A stretch of 64,000 bases of DNA, from the NCBI RefSeq assembly GCF_007827955.1, contig NZ_VITR01000010.1, positions 186,001-250,000 of the forward strand, written 5' to 3'. How positions within the stretch are numbered: position 1 is the first letter of the stretch; every line of letters begins with the position of its first letter. Origin of the DNA: Nitrospirillum pindoramense (GTDB taxonomy: Bacteria; Pseudomonadota; Alphaproteobacteria; Azospirillales; Azospirillaceae). The translations under genes were made by a program, and so were the position numbers. Positions 25,172 through 33,293 of this stretch are shown piece after piece. Under the pieces are notes generated by a model, which was not told the origin of the DNA, did not search any database, and saw nothing but the letters and a program-made list of their open reading frames with translations.

Positions 25172-27277
25172 ATGGACCGATCCGTTTCCGCCCTGGGCCT
25201 GGCCCGGCGCGTCACTTTCTGCGCGCCGCTGGCGTTGACGCTGGCCCTGGCCGCCACGCCGGCCGACGCGCAGGCAGCCAAGCACGGCCTGACGCCAATG
25301 GAACTGGCGACGATGGACCGCGCCAGCGACGCGCACGTTTCGCCCGATGGCCGCCTGCTGGCCTTCGATGTCCGCACCGTCGACTACGCCAACAACAAGG
25401 CCACCCACTCCCTGTGGGTGAAAGAGATCGATGGCAAGGGCGACGGCCACCGCCTGGCCATTTCCGATGGCGGCGCCAGCACCCCGCGCTGGTCGGCCGA
25501 TGGCAAGAGCCTCTACTTCATGTCCGGCCGGTCCGGCAGCCAGCAGGTGTGGAAGACGGATGCGGCTGGCACCCAGGTCACCCAGGTGACCGCCCTGCCG
25601 CTGGACGTGGGTAGCTTCAACCTGGCGCCGGACGGCACGCACATCGTCGTGTCCATGGCCGTGTTCCCCGGCACCGAGACGGGCGACAAGCCGGCCAAGC
25701 CGGCGGACATCGCCAAGTCCACCGGCGTGGTGTTCGACAAGGTCTTCGTCCGCCATTGGGACGAGTGGGCCGACGGCACCCGCAACCACCTGTTCGCCCT
25801 GGCGCTGAACGGCGAGGGTGTGGCCGCCGGCGCGCCCGTGCCCTTGATGAAGGGCTTCGACGGCGATGCGCCGGGCAAGCCCTTCGGCGACGACAGCGAG
25901 ATCACCATCAGCCCAGACGGCAAGACGGTGGTCTTCACCGCCCGCCTGGCCGGCCGCACGGAACCGTGGAGCACCAACCTGGACCTGTGGCAGGTGCCCA
26001 TGGACGGCAGCGCCGCCCCGGCCAACCTGACGGCCGGCAACGCTGCCATGGACACCGGCCCCGTGTTCAGTCCCGACGGGTCCAAGCTGGCCTGGCGCGC
26101 CATGAAGCGTCCGACCTTCGAGGCCGACCGCTTCGGCATCATGGTCCGCGACCTGAAGAGCGGTGAGACGCGCGAAATCGACCCCAACTGGGACCGTTCG
26201 GCCGACACGCTGGCCTGGACCGCCGATGGCCTGACCCTGCTGACCACGGCCTACGACGTGGGCCAGTCCAAGCTGTTCTCCGTCGATGTGAAGTCGGGTG
26301 CCGTGAAGGCGCTGACGGGTGAGGGCCATGTGACGGCCATCGACCTGGTGAAGGGCGGCGACAAGGGCGTGGTCTACATGGCCGACAGCCTGTCCGGTCC
26401 GTCGCAGGCCTACAAGGTGTCGCTGAAGGGCGGCAAGGCGGAGCAGCTGACCCATGTGGGCGCCGAGACGCTGGCCGCCGTCACGCTGGGCGCCTATGAA
26501 CAGTTCAGCTTCCCCGGGTGGAACAACGAAGCGGTCCACGGCTATGTCGTGAAGCCGGCCAATTATCAGGAAGGCCACAAGTACCCGGTGGCCTTCATCA
26601 TCCACGGTGGCCCCCAGGGCTCCTTCGGCAACGCCTGGAGCTTCCGCTGGAACCCGCAGGCGTATACGGGTGCCGGCTATGCCGTGGTCATGATCGACTT
26701 CCATGGCTCCACCGGCTATGGCCAGGCCTTCACCGACGCCATCAGCCAGCATTGGGGCGACCGCCCGCTGGAAGACCTGCAGAAGGGTTGGGCCGCGGCG
26801 CTGGCCAAGTACCCGTTCCTGAACGGCGACCGGGCCTGCGCGCTGGGCGCCAGCTACGGCGGCTTCATGATCAACTGGATCGCCGGCAACTGGAACGGCC
26901 CGTGGAAGTGCCTGGTCAACCATGACGGCGTCTTCGACAACCGCATGATGGGCTATTCCACCGAGGAACTGTGGTTCAGCGAATGGGAGAACGGCGGCAA
27001 GGTCTGGGAGAACCCGGCCGGGTACGAGCGCTTCAACCCGGCCAACCATGTCGACCAGTGGACCAAGCCGCAGCTGATCATCCACGGCGGCCGCGACTTC
27101 CGCATCCCCTTCGAGCAGGGCCTGGGCGCCTTCACCGCCCTGCAGCGCAAGGGCGTGCCCAGCAAGCTGGTCTACTTTGCCGACGAGAACCATTGGGTAC
27201 TGAAGCCCCAGAACTCCGTCCAATGGCACCAGGAGGTGCTAGGCTGGCTGAACACCTGGACGGCCGAGGCCAAGTAA
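25172..27277 (+). CDS. S9-family prolyl oligopeptidase-type peptidase (DPP/acylaminoacyl-peptidase-like)
   Basis: A 701-residue secreted serine peptidase. The signal peptide ends ATPADAQA, a beta-propeller of PD40-type repeats follows (HVSPDGRLLAFD, TPRWSADGKSLYFMSG, VFSPDGSKLAWRA), and the C-terminal alpha/beta hydrolase carries nucleophile Ser in GASYGGFMINW, Asp in HGGRDFRIPFEQ and His in ENHWVLKP. It removes dipeptides or N-blocked residues from peptides in the periplasm. GGAGAG before ATG 25172 fixes the start. A strong intrinsic terminator follows. Confidence 0.95.
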   Translation: MDRSVSALGLARRVTFCAPLALTLALAATPADAQAAKHGLTPMELATMDRASDAHVSPDGRLLAFDVRTVDYANNKATHSLWVKEIDGKGDGHRLAISDGGASTPRWSADGKSLYFMSGRSGSQQVWKTDAAGTQVTQVTALPLDVGSFNLAPDGTHIVVSMAVFPGTETGDKPAKPADIAKSTGVVFDKVFVRHWDEWADGTRNHLFALALNGEGVAAGAPVPLMKGFDGDAPGKPFGDDSEITISPDGKTVVFTARLAGRTEPWSTNLDLWQVPMDGSAAPANLTAGNAAMDTGPVFSPDGSKLAWRAMKRPTFEADRFGIMVRDLKSGETREIDPNWDRSADTLAWTADGLTLLTTAYDVGQSKLFSVDVKSGAVKALTGEGHVTAIDLVKGGDKGVVYMADSLSGPSQAYKVSLKGGKAEQLTHVGAETLAAVTLGAYEQFSFPGWNNEAVHGYVVKPANYQEGHKYPVAFIIHGGPQGSFGNAWSFRWNPQAYTGAGYAVVMIDFHGSTGYGQAFTDAISQHWGDRPLEDLQKGWAAALAKYPFLNGDRACALGASYGGFMINWIAGNWNGPWKCLVNHDGVFDNRMMGYSTEELWFSEWENGGKVWENPAGYERFNPANHVDQWTKPQLIIHGGRDFRIPFEQGLGAFTALQRKGVPSKLVYFADENHWVLKPQNSVQWHQEVLGWLNTWTAEAK

Positions 27278-27308
27278 GGCCGGGCGTCAGCTGAGAGCGA
27301 GTGGAGAA

Positions 27309-27341
27309 GGGGCCGTCCATGGGGGGCGGCCCCTTTTTTTT
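27309..27341 (+). terminator. intrinsic terminator of the S9 peptidase gene
   Basis: GGGGCCG (27309-27315) pairs with CGGCCCC (27327-27333) and is followed directly by eight T residues. It cleanly separates the peptidase transcript from the amidase operon. Confidence 0.9.
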
Positions 27342-27415
27342 GATCTCCGCCCCCTTGAAGACGGCGCCAGCGATACAACCATTGCTGCGTTGAATGAACC
27401 TCCACGTGACGCGCG

Positions 27416-27868
27416 ATGGACCAGCAGCCACCACCCTCTGTTTCCGAACGTATAGCCACTGCTGCACTCAATCTTTGGAGCACGAAATCGGATGCGGCCT
27501 ATGCCACTCCGCCTATTTCAGATAGTGCGTTTGACTGCTCATACTTCGTTTGGCTGGCCATCAAGACCGTCAATCCGCATTTCGTTCGGGAATCCTCAGC
27601 CGCAATCGCGGCGGATCGGCTACGTTTTGAGCCCGTGCTAGGACCACCTCAGGTAGGCGATATCGTTTATTTTCCAAAAGGTCAGGTTCCATACGAAGTG
27701 ACCAAGAATGGTATCAGGCATGATTTCCCCGCCCATGTCGCCATCATGCTCTCGTCGTCTGAATTCGTAGGGATGCAGTCCAAAGGCGTTGGTCGGGTCA
27801 AGGTACCTGATACCTGGTGGTGGCCACGCAAGAAGGAGTTCTTTCGCTACAAGGGGCCTGCACAATGA
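27416..27868 (+). CDS. NlpC/P60-like cysteine amidase without signal peptide, candidate antibacterial (Tae-like) effector
   Basis: A 150-residue single-domain protein. Cys41 in AFDCSYFVWLAI and His107 in PAHVAIMLSS are spaced as the catalytic pair of NlpC/P60 papain-fold amidases, with the family's PPQVGDIVYF turn between. These enzymes cut peptidoglycan stem peptides. There is no signal peptide or targeting domain. Size and layout resemble type VI secretion amidase effectors such as Tae1, though I see no clear sequence identity. The stop overlaps the next gene's ATG (ATGA). That gene and its duplicate encode exported proteins, as immunity genes do. GC is lower than the flanks (31 of 60 bases at 27541-27600). 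The amidase fold is fairly sure; the effector role is inference. Confidence 0.75.
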   Translation: MDQQPPPSVSERIATAALNLWSTKSDAAYATPPISDSAFDCSYFVWLAIKTVNPHFVRESSAAIAADRLRFEPVLGPPQVGDIVYFPKGQVPYEVTKNGIRHDFPAHVAIMLSSSEFVGMQSKGVGRVKVPDTWWWPRKKEFFRYKGPAQ

Positions 27869-28326
27869 AGCTGTTGGCTGCAACCGTCTTCGCAATGGGG
27901 ATGATGCTGACCGCCGCTGTCCAAGCGGATGTTGCTCTGCCACCGATGGCCAACCCTCAAGGCTCGCCCGAAATGTTCGGGACCTGGACCGTGACCAAAG
28001 TGTTGTGCAGCCAGTGCAAGGGCCGGCAGCCGGCAGAGGTCGGTACGGAAATCATTCTTTCCGGCACCGCGTTTACCGATCCCTTCTCAACGACTTGCGC
28101 CTCAGACGTGGCCTATCCGAACCGGGCCCTATCCAGTCCAGAGGCGGTAAAACTATTCAAACTACCTAAGGGTGCCCAAAAGCTGCTTCCCGCCGGCGGC
28201 ACTGTCATAGACACGCGTCTGAACTGCGGCGGCGGCCCCTACGCCCGCGTGCTTTTCCTGGGGGATGACAAGGCAATCTATCTCTTCGAGAGCGTCGACT
28301 TTCTGATTGAGCGCAAAGCGCACTGA
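27865..28326 (+). CDS. exported four-cysteine protein, candidate immunity protein (copy 1)
   Basis: A 153-residue protein with a signal peptide ending AAVQA. The mature domain contains EMFGTWTVTKVLCSQCKGRQ, TDPFSTTCAS, VIDTRLNCGGGP and RVLFLGDDKAIYLFE. Its four cysteines (48, 51, 78, 121) could form two disulfides in the periplasm. The GTW motif and beta pattern hint at a lipocalin-like barrel, but I recognise no family. Its start overlaps the amidase stop by 4 bp, so the two are made together. That is what would be expected of an inhibitor protecting the producer's own periplasm. Confidence 0.72.
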   Translation: MKLLAATVFAMGMMLTAAVQADVALPPMANPQGSPEMFGTWTVTKVLCSQCKGRQPAEVGTEIILSGTAFTDPFSTTCASDVAYPNRALSSPEAVKLFKLPKGAQKLLPAGGTVIDTRLNCGGGPYARVLFLGDDKAIYLFESVDFLIERKAH

Positions 28327-28347
28327 CGACAAGCAGGGTCGATACCA

Positions 28348-28818
28348 ATGAGATTGCTACTTGCCGTTGCTCTTATCTTCACTGCTTCAGCGTCGAACGC
28401 CACTGCCGATGAGGGTGTTCATGTCAAGCCGATGGGAAATACTCAAGGTAAGCCCGAGATGTTCGGGACATGGACGGTCACCAAGGTCCTCTGCAGGGAC
28501 TGCGCAGGTCGGCGACCGGAAGAGGTGGGGACGAAATTCACCTTCGCCCCGACATCGTTCACGGACCCCTTCTCAATCACCTGCACGAATGCCTCTTATC
28601 CCAACCGGGCCATTCCTGGCGATCAGGTCATGAAACTCTTTGGCACCAACTTGCCCAAGAGCGCCAAGAACCTCATTCCTCAGAAGGGGTCAGTCATTGA
28701 TGCGCGGCTTGCCTGTGACAAAGGTCCCGTTGGCCGGGTTTTGTTCCTGGGTGACGGTAAGGCCATTTATCTCTATGAGGGCGAGGACTATTTCTTAGAG
28801 CGCGGCAAGACGCCGTGA
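28348..28818 (+). CDS. exported four-cysteine protein, candidate immunity protein (copy 2)
   Basis: A 156-residue paralogue of the preceding gene, 21 bp downstream. The shared blocks are PEMFGTWTVTKVLC, CxGRxPxEVGT, FTDPFS, YPNRA, GxVID and RVLFLGDxKAIYL, and all four cysteines are conserved (49, 52, 79, 123). The signal peptide ends SASNATA. The copies have diverged outside these blocks, so the duplication is not recent. Tandem duplicated immunity genes often reflect protection against variant effectors. It converges with the MFS gene, 4 bp from its stop. Confidence 0.72.
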   Translation: MRLLLAVALIFTASASNATADEGVHVKPMGNTQGKPEMFGTWTVTKVLCRDCAGRRPEEVGTKFTFAPTSFTDPFSITCTNASYPNRAIPGDQVMKLFGTNLPKSAKNLIPQKGSVIDARLACDKGPVGRVLFLGDGKAIYLYEGEDYFLERGKTP

Positions 28819-28822
28819 TTCC

Positions 28823-30088
28823 TCACCCCGCCTGGCGCGCCCGCTTCATCGCCCCCTCGATATCCGGCAGGAACACCGTCAGGATGCCCAGGGCCGGCAG
28901 GTAGGCGCAGATTTTGTAGACGGTGGTGATGCTGGTCAGGTCCGCCAGCCAGCCCAGGGCCGCCGCGGCCACGCCCGCCACCCCGAAGGCCAGGCCGAAG
29001 AACAGGCCGGCAACGGTGCCGACCTTGCCCGGCATCAGTTCCTGGGCATAGACGACGATGGCCGGGAAGGCCGAGGCCAGGCACACGCCGATGACACCGC
29101 TCAGCACGCTGGTCCAGAACAGGTTGGCGTAGGGCAGGACCAGGGTGAAGGGCAGTACGCCCAGGATGGACCACCAGATGACATGCTTGCGCCCGAAGCG
29201 GTCGCCGATGGGTCCGCCGGCGATGGTGCCCACGGCGGCGGCGCCCAGGAAGATGAACAGGTGCAACTGCGCCGCCTTCACCGACAGGCCGAAGGTCTGC
29301 ATGAGATAAAAGGTGAAGTAGCTGGTGATGCTGGCCAGGTAGACATACTTGGAAAAGATCAGGACCAGCAGGATGGCGAAGGCCAGGCCCACCTGGCGCG
29401 GGGTGAGGCCGGTCAGATCCTCCTTCGCCGCCTTGGCGGCCTTGGGCTTGGCGTTGCGCTTGTACCACAGGCCGATCCTGGCAAGGACGATCATGCCCAG
29501 GAAGGCGGCGCATGAGAACCAGGCGATGCTGCCCCGCCCCTGGGGCACGATGATGAAGGCCGCCAGCAGCGGCCCCAGGGCGGAACCGGCATTGCCCCCC
29601 ACCTGGAACAGCGACTGGGCCAAGCCATGCCGCCCGCCCGAGGCCATGCGGGCCACGCGGGATGATTCCGGATGGAAGACGGATGACCCCGTGCCTACCA
29701 GGGCCGCCGCCGCCAGCACCAGGGGGAAGCTGGGCGCCGTGGCCAACAGCACCAGGCCCACCAAAGTGAACCCCATGCCGATGGATAGAGAATAAGGTTT
29801 GGGCTTGGCGTCGGTGTAGAGGCCGATCAAGGGCTGCAGCAGCGAGGCGGTGATCTGGTAGACCAAGGTCACCAAGCCCACCTGGCTGAAACTGAGATCG
29901 AAGCTGCCCTTCAGGATGGGATAGATCGCCGGCAGCATGGACTGCATCATGTCGTTCAGTAGGTGGCAGAAGCTGATGGCCCCCAGCACCGTGAACACCG
30001 TGCCCCCGACCTTGGCGCCGGGTGCCGGGCCAACATCCAAGCCCGACCCAGCGGGCGCGGTTTCAATGACACCTTGTGCTTGGTTCAC
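28823..30088 (-). CDS. fsr: MFS efflux transporter, fosmidomycin-resistance (Fsr) type
   Basis: A 421-residue 12-helix exporter with the Fsr opening (ISFCHLLNDMMQSMLPAIYPILK) and the SSVFHPESSRVARMASGGRHGLAQSLFQVGGN region characteristic of this subfamily. I set the start at GTG 30088 because GGGGGG lies 7 bp upstream; the in-frame sequence before it is unlike protein. It is divergent from an AraC-type regulator that probably controls it. The substrate is likely a drug or metabolite and need not be fosmidomycin. Confidence 0.88.
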   Translation of the reverse strand: MNQAQGVIETAPAGSGLDVGPAPGAKVGGTVFTVLGAISFCHLLNDMMQSMLPAIYPILKGSFDLSFSQVGLVTLVYQITASLLQPLIGLYTDAKPKPYSLSIGMGFTLVGLVLLATAPSFPLVLAAAALVGTGSSVFHPESSRVARMASGGRHGLAQSLFQVGGNAGSALGPLLAAFIIVPQGRGSIAWFSCAAFLGMIVLARIGLWYKRNAKPKAAKAAKEDLTGLTPRQVGLAFAILLVLIFSKYVYLASITSYFTFYLMQTFGLSVKAAQLHLFIFLGAAAVGTIAGGPIGDRFGRKHVIWWSILGVLPFTLVLPYANLFWTSVLSGVIGVCLASAFPAIVVYAQELMPGKVGTVAGLFFGLAFGVAGVAAAALGWLADLTSITTVYKICAYLPALGILTVFLPDIEGAMKRARQAG

Positions 30089-30222
30089 CACTCGTCCCCC
30101 CTTTTTCACGGCACCCGCCGCCCAAATGGCTTGCAATTCAGCGGGCGGTGGACAAGCTACCCCGGCAAGGGTCGGCCCGCTTACGGGGGCAGGCCAATTT
30201 CTTATCACAGTGGGCCAACACC

Positions 30223-31050
30223 ATGGTGCGGAACGTCTGGTCCCAGACGCTGGAGAACTTGCCCGATCCGATTTTCGCGGTGGGCAACGATTATCCCCAG
30301 GGCCTCATCCTGCCGCCGCATCGGCACAACCGCTGTCAATTGCTGTACGGCATACGCGGGGTCATGACCGTGGCCACCGCGCAGGGAACCTGGATGGTGC
30401 CGCCGGAGCGGGCGGTGTGGATACCCGCCGGCGTGGTGCATGAGGTTGAGATGGTCGCCGGCCCGGGCGCCATGCGCAGCCTGTACATCGCCCCCGCCGT
30501 TCTGCCCCCGGCGCGGGAGGAGGGCGCGCTGGATCCCCGGGCGGAACGGTGCCAGGTGGTCGGCATCTCCCCCCTGGTCCATGCGCTGCTGGTCGAGGCG
30601 GCGGAGTTGCCCGCCGAAGTTCCCGAGGGAAGCCGGGGCAGCCTGATCATGGCGCTGTTGCTGCACGAGCTGCCGTCGCTGCCCGTGCTGCCCCTGTCCA
30701 TGCCCCTGCCCACCGAGGCGCGGCTGGCCGCCCGCTGCCACGCCTTCGTGGCCGATCCCGACCCACATGCCACCATAGACGGCTGGGCCCATGAACTGGG
30801 CATGAGCCGCCGGGCCTTCACCCGGCATTTCCGCCGCGAGACCGGGCTCAGCTTCGCGGCGTGGCGCCAACAGGCCTGCCTGTTCGCGGCGCTGCCCCGG
30901 CTGGCGGCGGGGGAGGCGGTGACGACGGTGGCGCTGGACTTAGGCTATGACAACCCCGCCGCCTTCACCAGCATGTTCAAGCGCCTGCTGGGCGTGCCGC
31001 CCAGCCGTTACCTGCGCCCGGACATCGTGCCTGCCCCCTCCTGGACGTGA
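30223..31050 (+). CDS. AraC-family transcriptional regulator (cupin plus HTH, NimR-like)
   Basis: A 275-residue regulator. The N-terminal cupin has LPPHRHNRCQLLYG and VWIPAGVVHEVEM. The C-terminal double HTH has HATIDGWAHELGMSRRAFTRHFRRETGLSFAAWRQ and VALDLGYDNPAAFTSMFKRLLGVPPSRY. It starts at ATG 30223, divergent from the Fsr-type exporter with 134 bp between, and most likely controls that exporter in response to a ligand bound in the cupin. It ends 3 bp from the convergent cyclase gene. Confidence 0.9.
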   Translation: MVRNVWSQTLENLPDPIFAVGNDYPQGLILPPHRHNRCQLLYGIRGVMTVATAQGTWMVPPERAVWIPAGVVHEVEMVAGPGAMRSLYIAPAVLPPAREEGALDPRAERCQVVGISPLVHALLVEAAELPAEVPEGSRGSLIMALLLHELPSLPVLPLSMPLPTEARLAARCHAFVADPDPHATIDGWAHELGMSRRAFTRHFRRETGLSFAAWRQQACLFAALPRLAAGEAVTTVALDLGYDNPAAFTSMFKRLLGVPPSRYLRPDIVPAPSWT

Positions 31051-31053
31051 TCC

Positions 31054-31830
31054 TCACGCGTCGATGATGGCGACCGCCCGGGTCCAACCGGCCGAGGCCC
31101 CTTTGATCTTGGCCGGGAAGCAGCTGACGGTGAAGCCGTTGGGGGGCAGCGCCTCCAGGTTATAAAGCTTTTCCAGGTGGCAATAGCCGATGTCGCGGCC
31201 AGCCTTGTGCCCTTCCCAGATCAGGCCGACGTCCTTGGTCTCGGCGAACTTCTTGGCGGTGTGGGAAAAGGGGGCGTCCCAGCTCCACGCGTCGGTGCCG
31301 GTGACGCGCACCCCACGTTCCGTCAGGTACAGCGTCGCCTCCCGCCCCATGCCGCAGCCGGCGCCCAGGAAATCGCCATGACCATAGCGGGAGCCGGCTC
31401 GGGTGTTCACCAGCACGATGTCCAAGGGCCGCAGGGTGTGGCCGATGCGGGCCAACTCGGCCTCGACCTCGGCGGCGCTGACGACGTGGCCATCGGGCAG
31501 GTGGCGGAAGTCCAGCTTGACCCCGGGGTTGAAGCACCATTCCAGCGGCACCTCATCGATGGTGATGGCCCGCTCCCCCTGGTTCATGGTGGACGCGTAG
31601 TGCCAGGGCGCATCCAGGTGGGTGCCATTGTGGGTGGAAAGGCGCACCGTTTCGGCCGCCGCGAATTCCGCATCCGGCATATCGTTGGGGTTCAGCTCGG
31701 GAAAGAACATCGTCAATTCGCCCAGCGTGTCCTTATGCGTTTGGTACTCGATATGCGGACGCATGAAGGGCGGATCGGCCACCACGTCGTTGTCGAGGGT
31801 GACGGAGATGTCGATGAAGGTGCGCGCCAT
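31054..31830 (-). CDS. cyclase-family metal-dependent hydrolase (kynurenine formamidase-like)
   Basis: A 258-residue member of the family with the metal motif HNGTHLDAPWHY (HxGTHxDxPxH) and the second-shell GHGDFLGAGCGMGRE and VTGTDAWSWD. Relatives hydrolyse N-formylkynurenine, isatin or similar amides and lactones. It lies on the same strand as the TonB receptor/MFS pair, 173 bp after the MFS start side, and may process the compound they import. Weak family-level knowledge prevents a substrate call. Confidence 0.87.
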   Translation of the reverse strand: MARTFIDISVTLDNDVVADPPFMRPHIEYQTHKDTLGELTMFFPELNPNDMPDAEFAAAETVRLSTHNGTHLDAPWHYASTMNQGERAITIDEVPLEWCFNPGVKLDFRHLPDGHVVSAAEVEAELARIGHTLRPLDIVLVNTRAGSRYGHGDFLGAGCGMGREATLYLTERGVRVTGTDAWSWDAPFSHTAKKFAETKDVGLIWEGHKAGRDIGYCHLEKLYNLEALPPNGFTVSCFPAKIKGASAGWTRAVAIIDA

Positions 31831-32003
31831 GCTGCCGGTTCCTGTCTATGCCCCACGGGGCCGATGCGAACGACGGGACCGCCCAGGTTTCCCCGGGTGC
31901 GCAATAGCCTTGTTTCCTCCCGTCTTGGGGCCATTAGACCGGGGCGCGGGGGTGAAAGAAAAATCGATAAAACCCATGCGACGCCATCGACAGGGCGGAT
32001 AGA

Positions 32004-33290
32004 TCACGCCCCCTCCGCCACCCGCACGCGGGGGATCAAGGTCCGTACCAGCAGGAAGGCCAGGCCGTACGCGACGGCGCAATAGATGAATAGCGGGTGA
32101 TAGCCGCCGTGGGCCGAGAGCCAGGTGGTGGCCTGCAGGATCAGCACCCCGCCCAGATTGCCGCAGAAGGCGCCCACGCCTATGGCCGTGCCCACCATAC
32201 GAACGGGAAAGGCGTCGGCCGCCAGCGCAAAGACATTGGTGGAAAAGCCCTGGTGCGCCGCCAGCACCAGCCCGACCAGCAGGACCGCCGGCCAGGGGCT
32301 GTCGGCCAACAGGGCCAAGGGCAAGGGCAGCACCAGCAGGGCCGAGGCCGCCATGGGGATCCAACGCGCCCGGCTGGGCGACACCCCCGCCGCCAGCAGC
32401 CGCGCCGGCACGATGCCGCCCAGCAACGCGCCCACCGTGGCCAGGGCGTAGACGGTGGCCACCGGCGCCCCGATGTGACGCATGTCGAGGTCGAAGCGCT
32501 GGTGAAAGAAGTCCGGCATCCACAGCAGCATGAACCACCAGACGGGGTCGGTCAGGAACTTGGCCCCCGCCACGGCCCAGCAATGCCGGTCGCTCAGCAG
32601 GCGGCGCCACGGCCACGCCGGCTGATCCTCCACCGGGGCCGCCACAACCTGGACCCGGGGGCGGGAGGGCAGCAGGAACCACGCGGCCAGCCAAACGAAA
32701 CCGGCGGCGCCGGTGATGAGGAAGGTGAGGTGCCACCCCCATTCCAGCGCCAGCCAAGGCAGGATCAGCGGGGTCAGCACCGCGCCCACGTTGGGGGCGG
32801 CGTTCATCAGGCCGATGGCGATGGACCGGCGGTCGGCGGGAAACCAGCCTGCCACCGCCTTGGCCGCCGCCGGCGTATTGGCGGCCTCCGCCACGCCCAG
32901 GGCCAAGCGACAGGCCAGGAACTGTCCCGTGGTCCGCGCGCCGGCGTGGGCCATGGCGGCCAGGCTCCACACCGCCACCGCCAAGGGATAGCCCCAGCGC
33001 AGGCCCACCTTGTCGATGAACCAGCCGGCCCCCACCAGGGCCAGCATGCCGGCCGCCTGGAAGGCGGTCATGACCAGGCCGTAATCCTCCTGCGTCCAGC
33101 CCAGATCGGCGTCGATCATGGGCTTCAGCAGCGCCATGCTTTGCCGGTCGGCGTAATTCAGGGCCGTGGCGGTGAAGACGCAGGCCAGCACCAGCCACGG
33201 CGCCCAGCCCAAAGGCCGGCGGGCCGCCAGGGCCGGGGGAGTTGCGGCGCTGGCGGCCGGGCCGGTGTCGGTCTGCGTCGTCATGCCCAT
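32004..33290 (-). CDS. MFS transporter, anion:cation symporter (ExuT/hexuronate-like) family
   Basis: A 428-residue permease with about 12 helices. ALNYADRQSMALLKPMIDADLGWTQEDYG opens the first helix and loop as in ExuT and related symporters, followed by RLALGVAEAANTPAAAKAVAGWFP. The substrate is probably a small organic anion such as a hexuronate. It starts 3 bp after the TonB receptor stop, so outer- and inner-membrane uptake steps are co-transcribed. Confidence 0.9.
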   Translation of the reverse strand: MGMTTQTDTGPAASAATPPALAARRPLGWAPWLVLACVFTATALNYADRQSMALLKPMIDADLGWTQEDYGLVMTAFQAAGMLALVGAGWFIDKVGLRWGYPLAVAVWSLAAMAHAGARTTGQFLACRLALGVAEAANTPAAAKAVAGWFPADRRSIAIGLMNAAPNVGAVLTPLILPWLALEWGWHLTFLITGAAGFVWLAAWFLLPSRPRVQVVAAPVEDQPAWPWRRLLSDRHCWAVAGAKFLTDPVWWFMLLWMPDFFHQRFDLDMRHIGAPVATVYALATVGALLGGIVPARLLAAGVSPSRARWIPMAASALLVLPLPLALLADSPWPAVLLVGLVLAAHQGFSTNVFALAADAFPVRMVGTAIGVGAFCGNLGGVLILQATTWLSAHGGYHPLFIYCAVAYGLAFLLVRTLIPRVRVAEGA

Positions 33291-33293
33291 GCC

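Noticed and set aside
24857-27229. 790-residue open frame on the minus strand
   Set aside because: Antisense to the S9 peptidase, whose catalytic triad and propeller repeats are unmistakable.
27416-28818. Amidase as an ordinary cell-wall recycling or division enzyme
   Set aside because: Such NlpC/P60 enzymes normally have signal peptides or anchoring domains. This one has neither and is instead coupled to exported partners. Not fully excluded.
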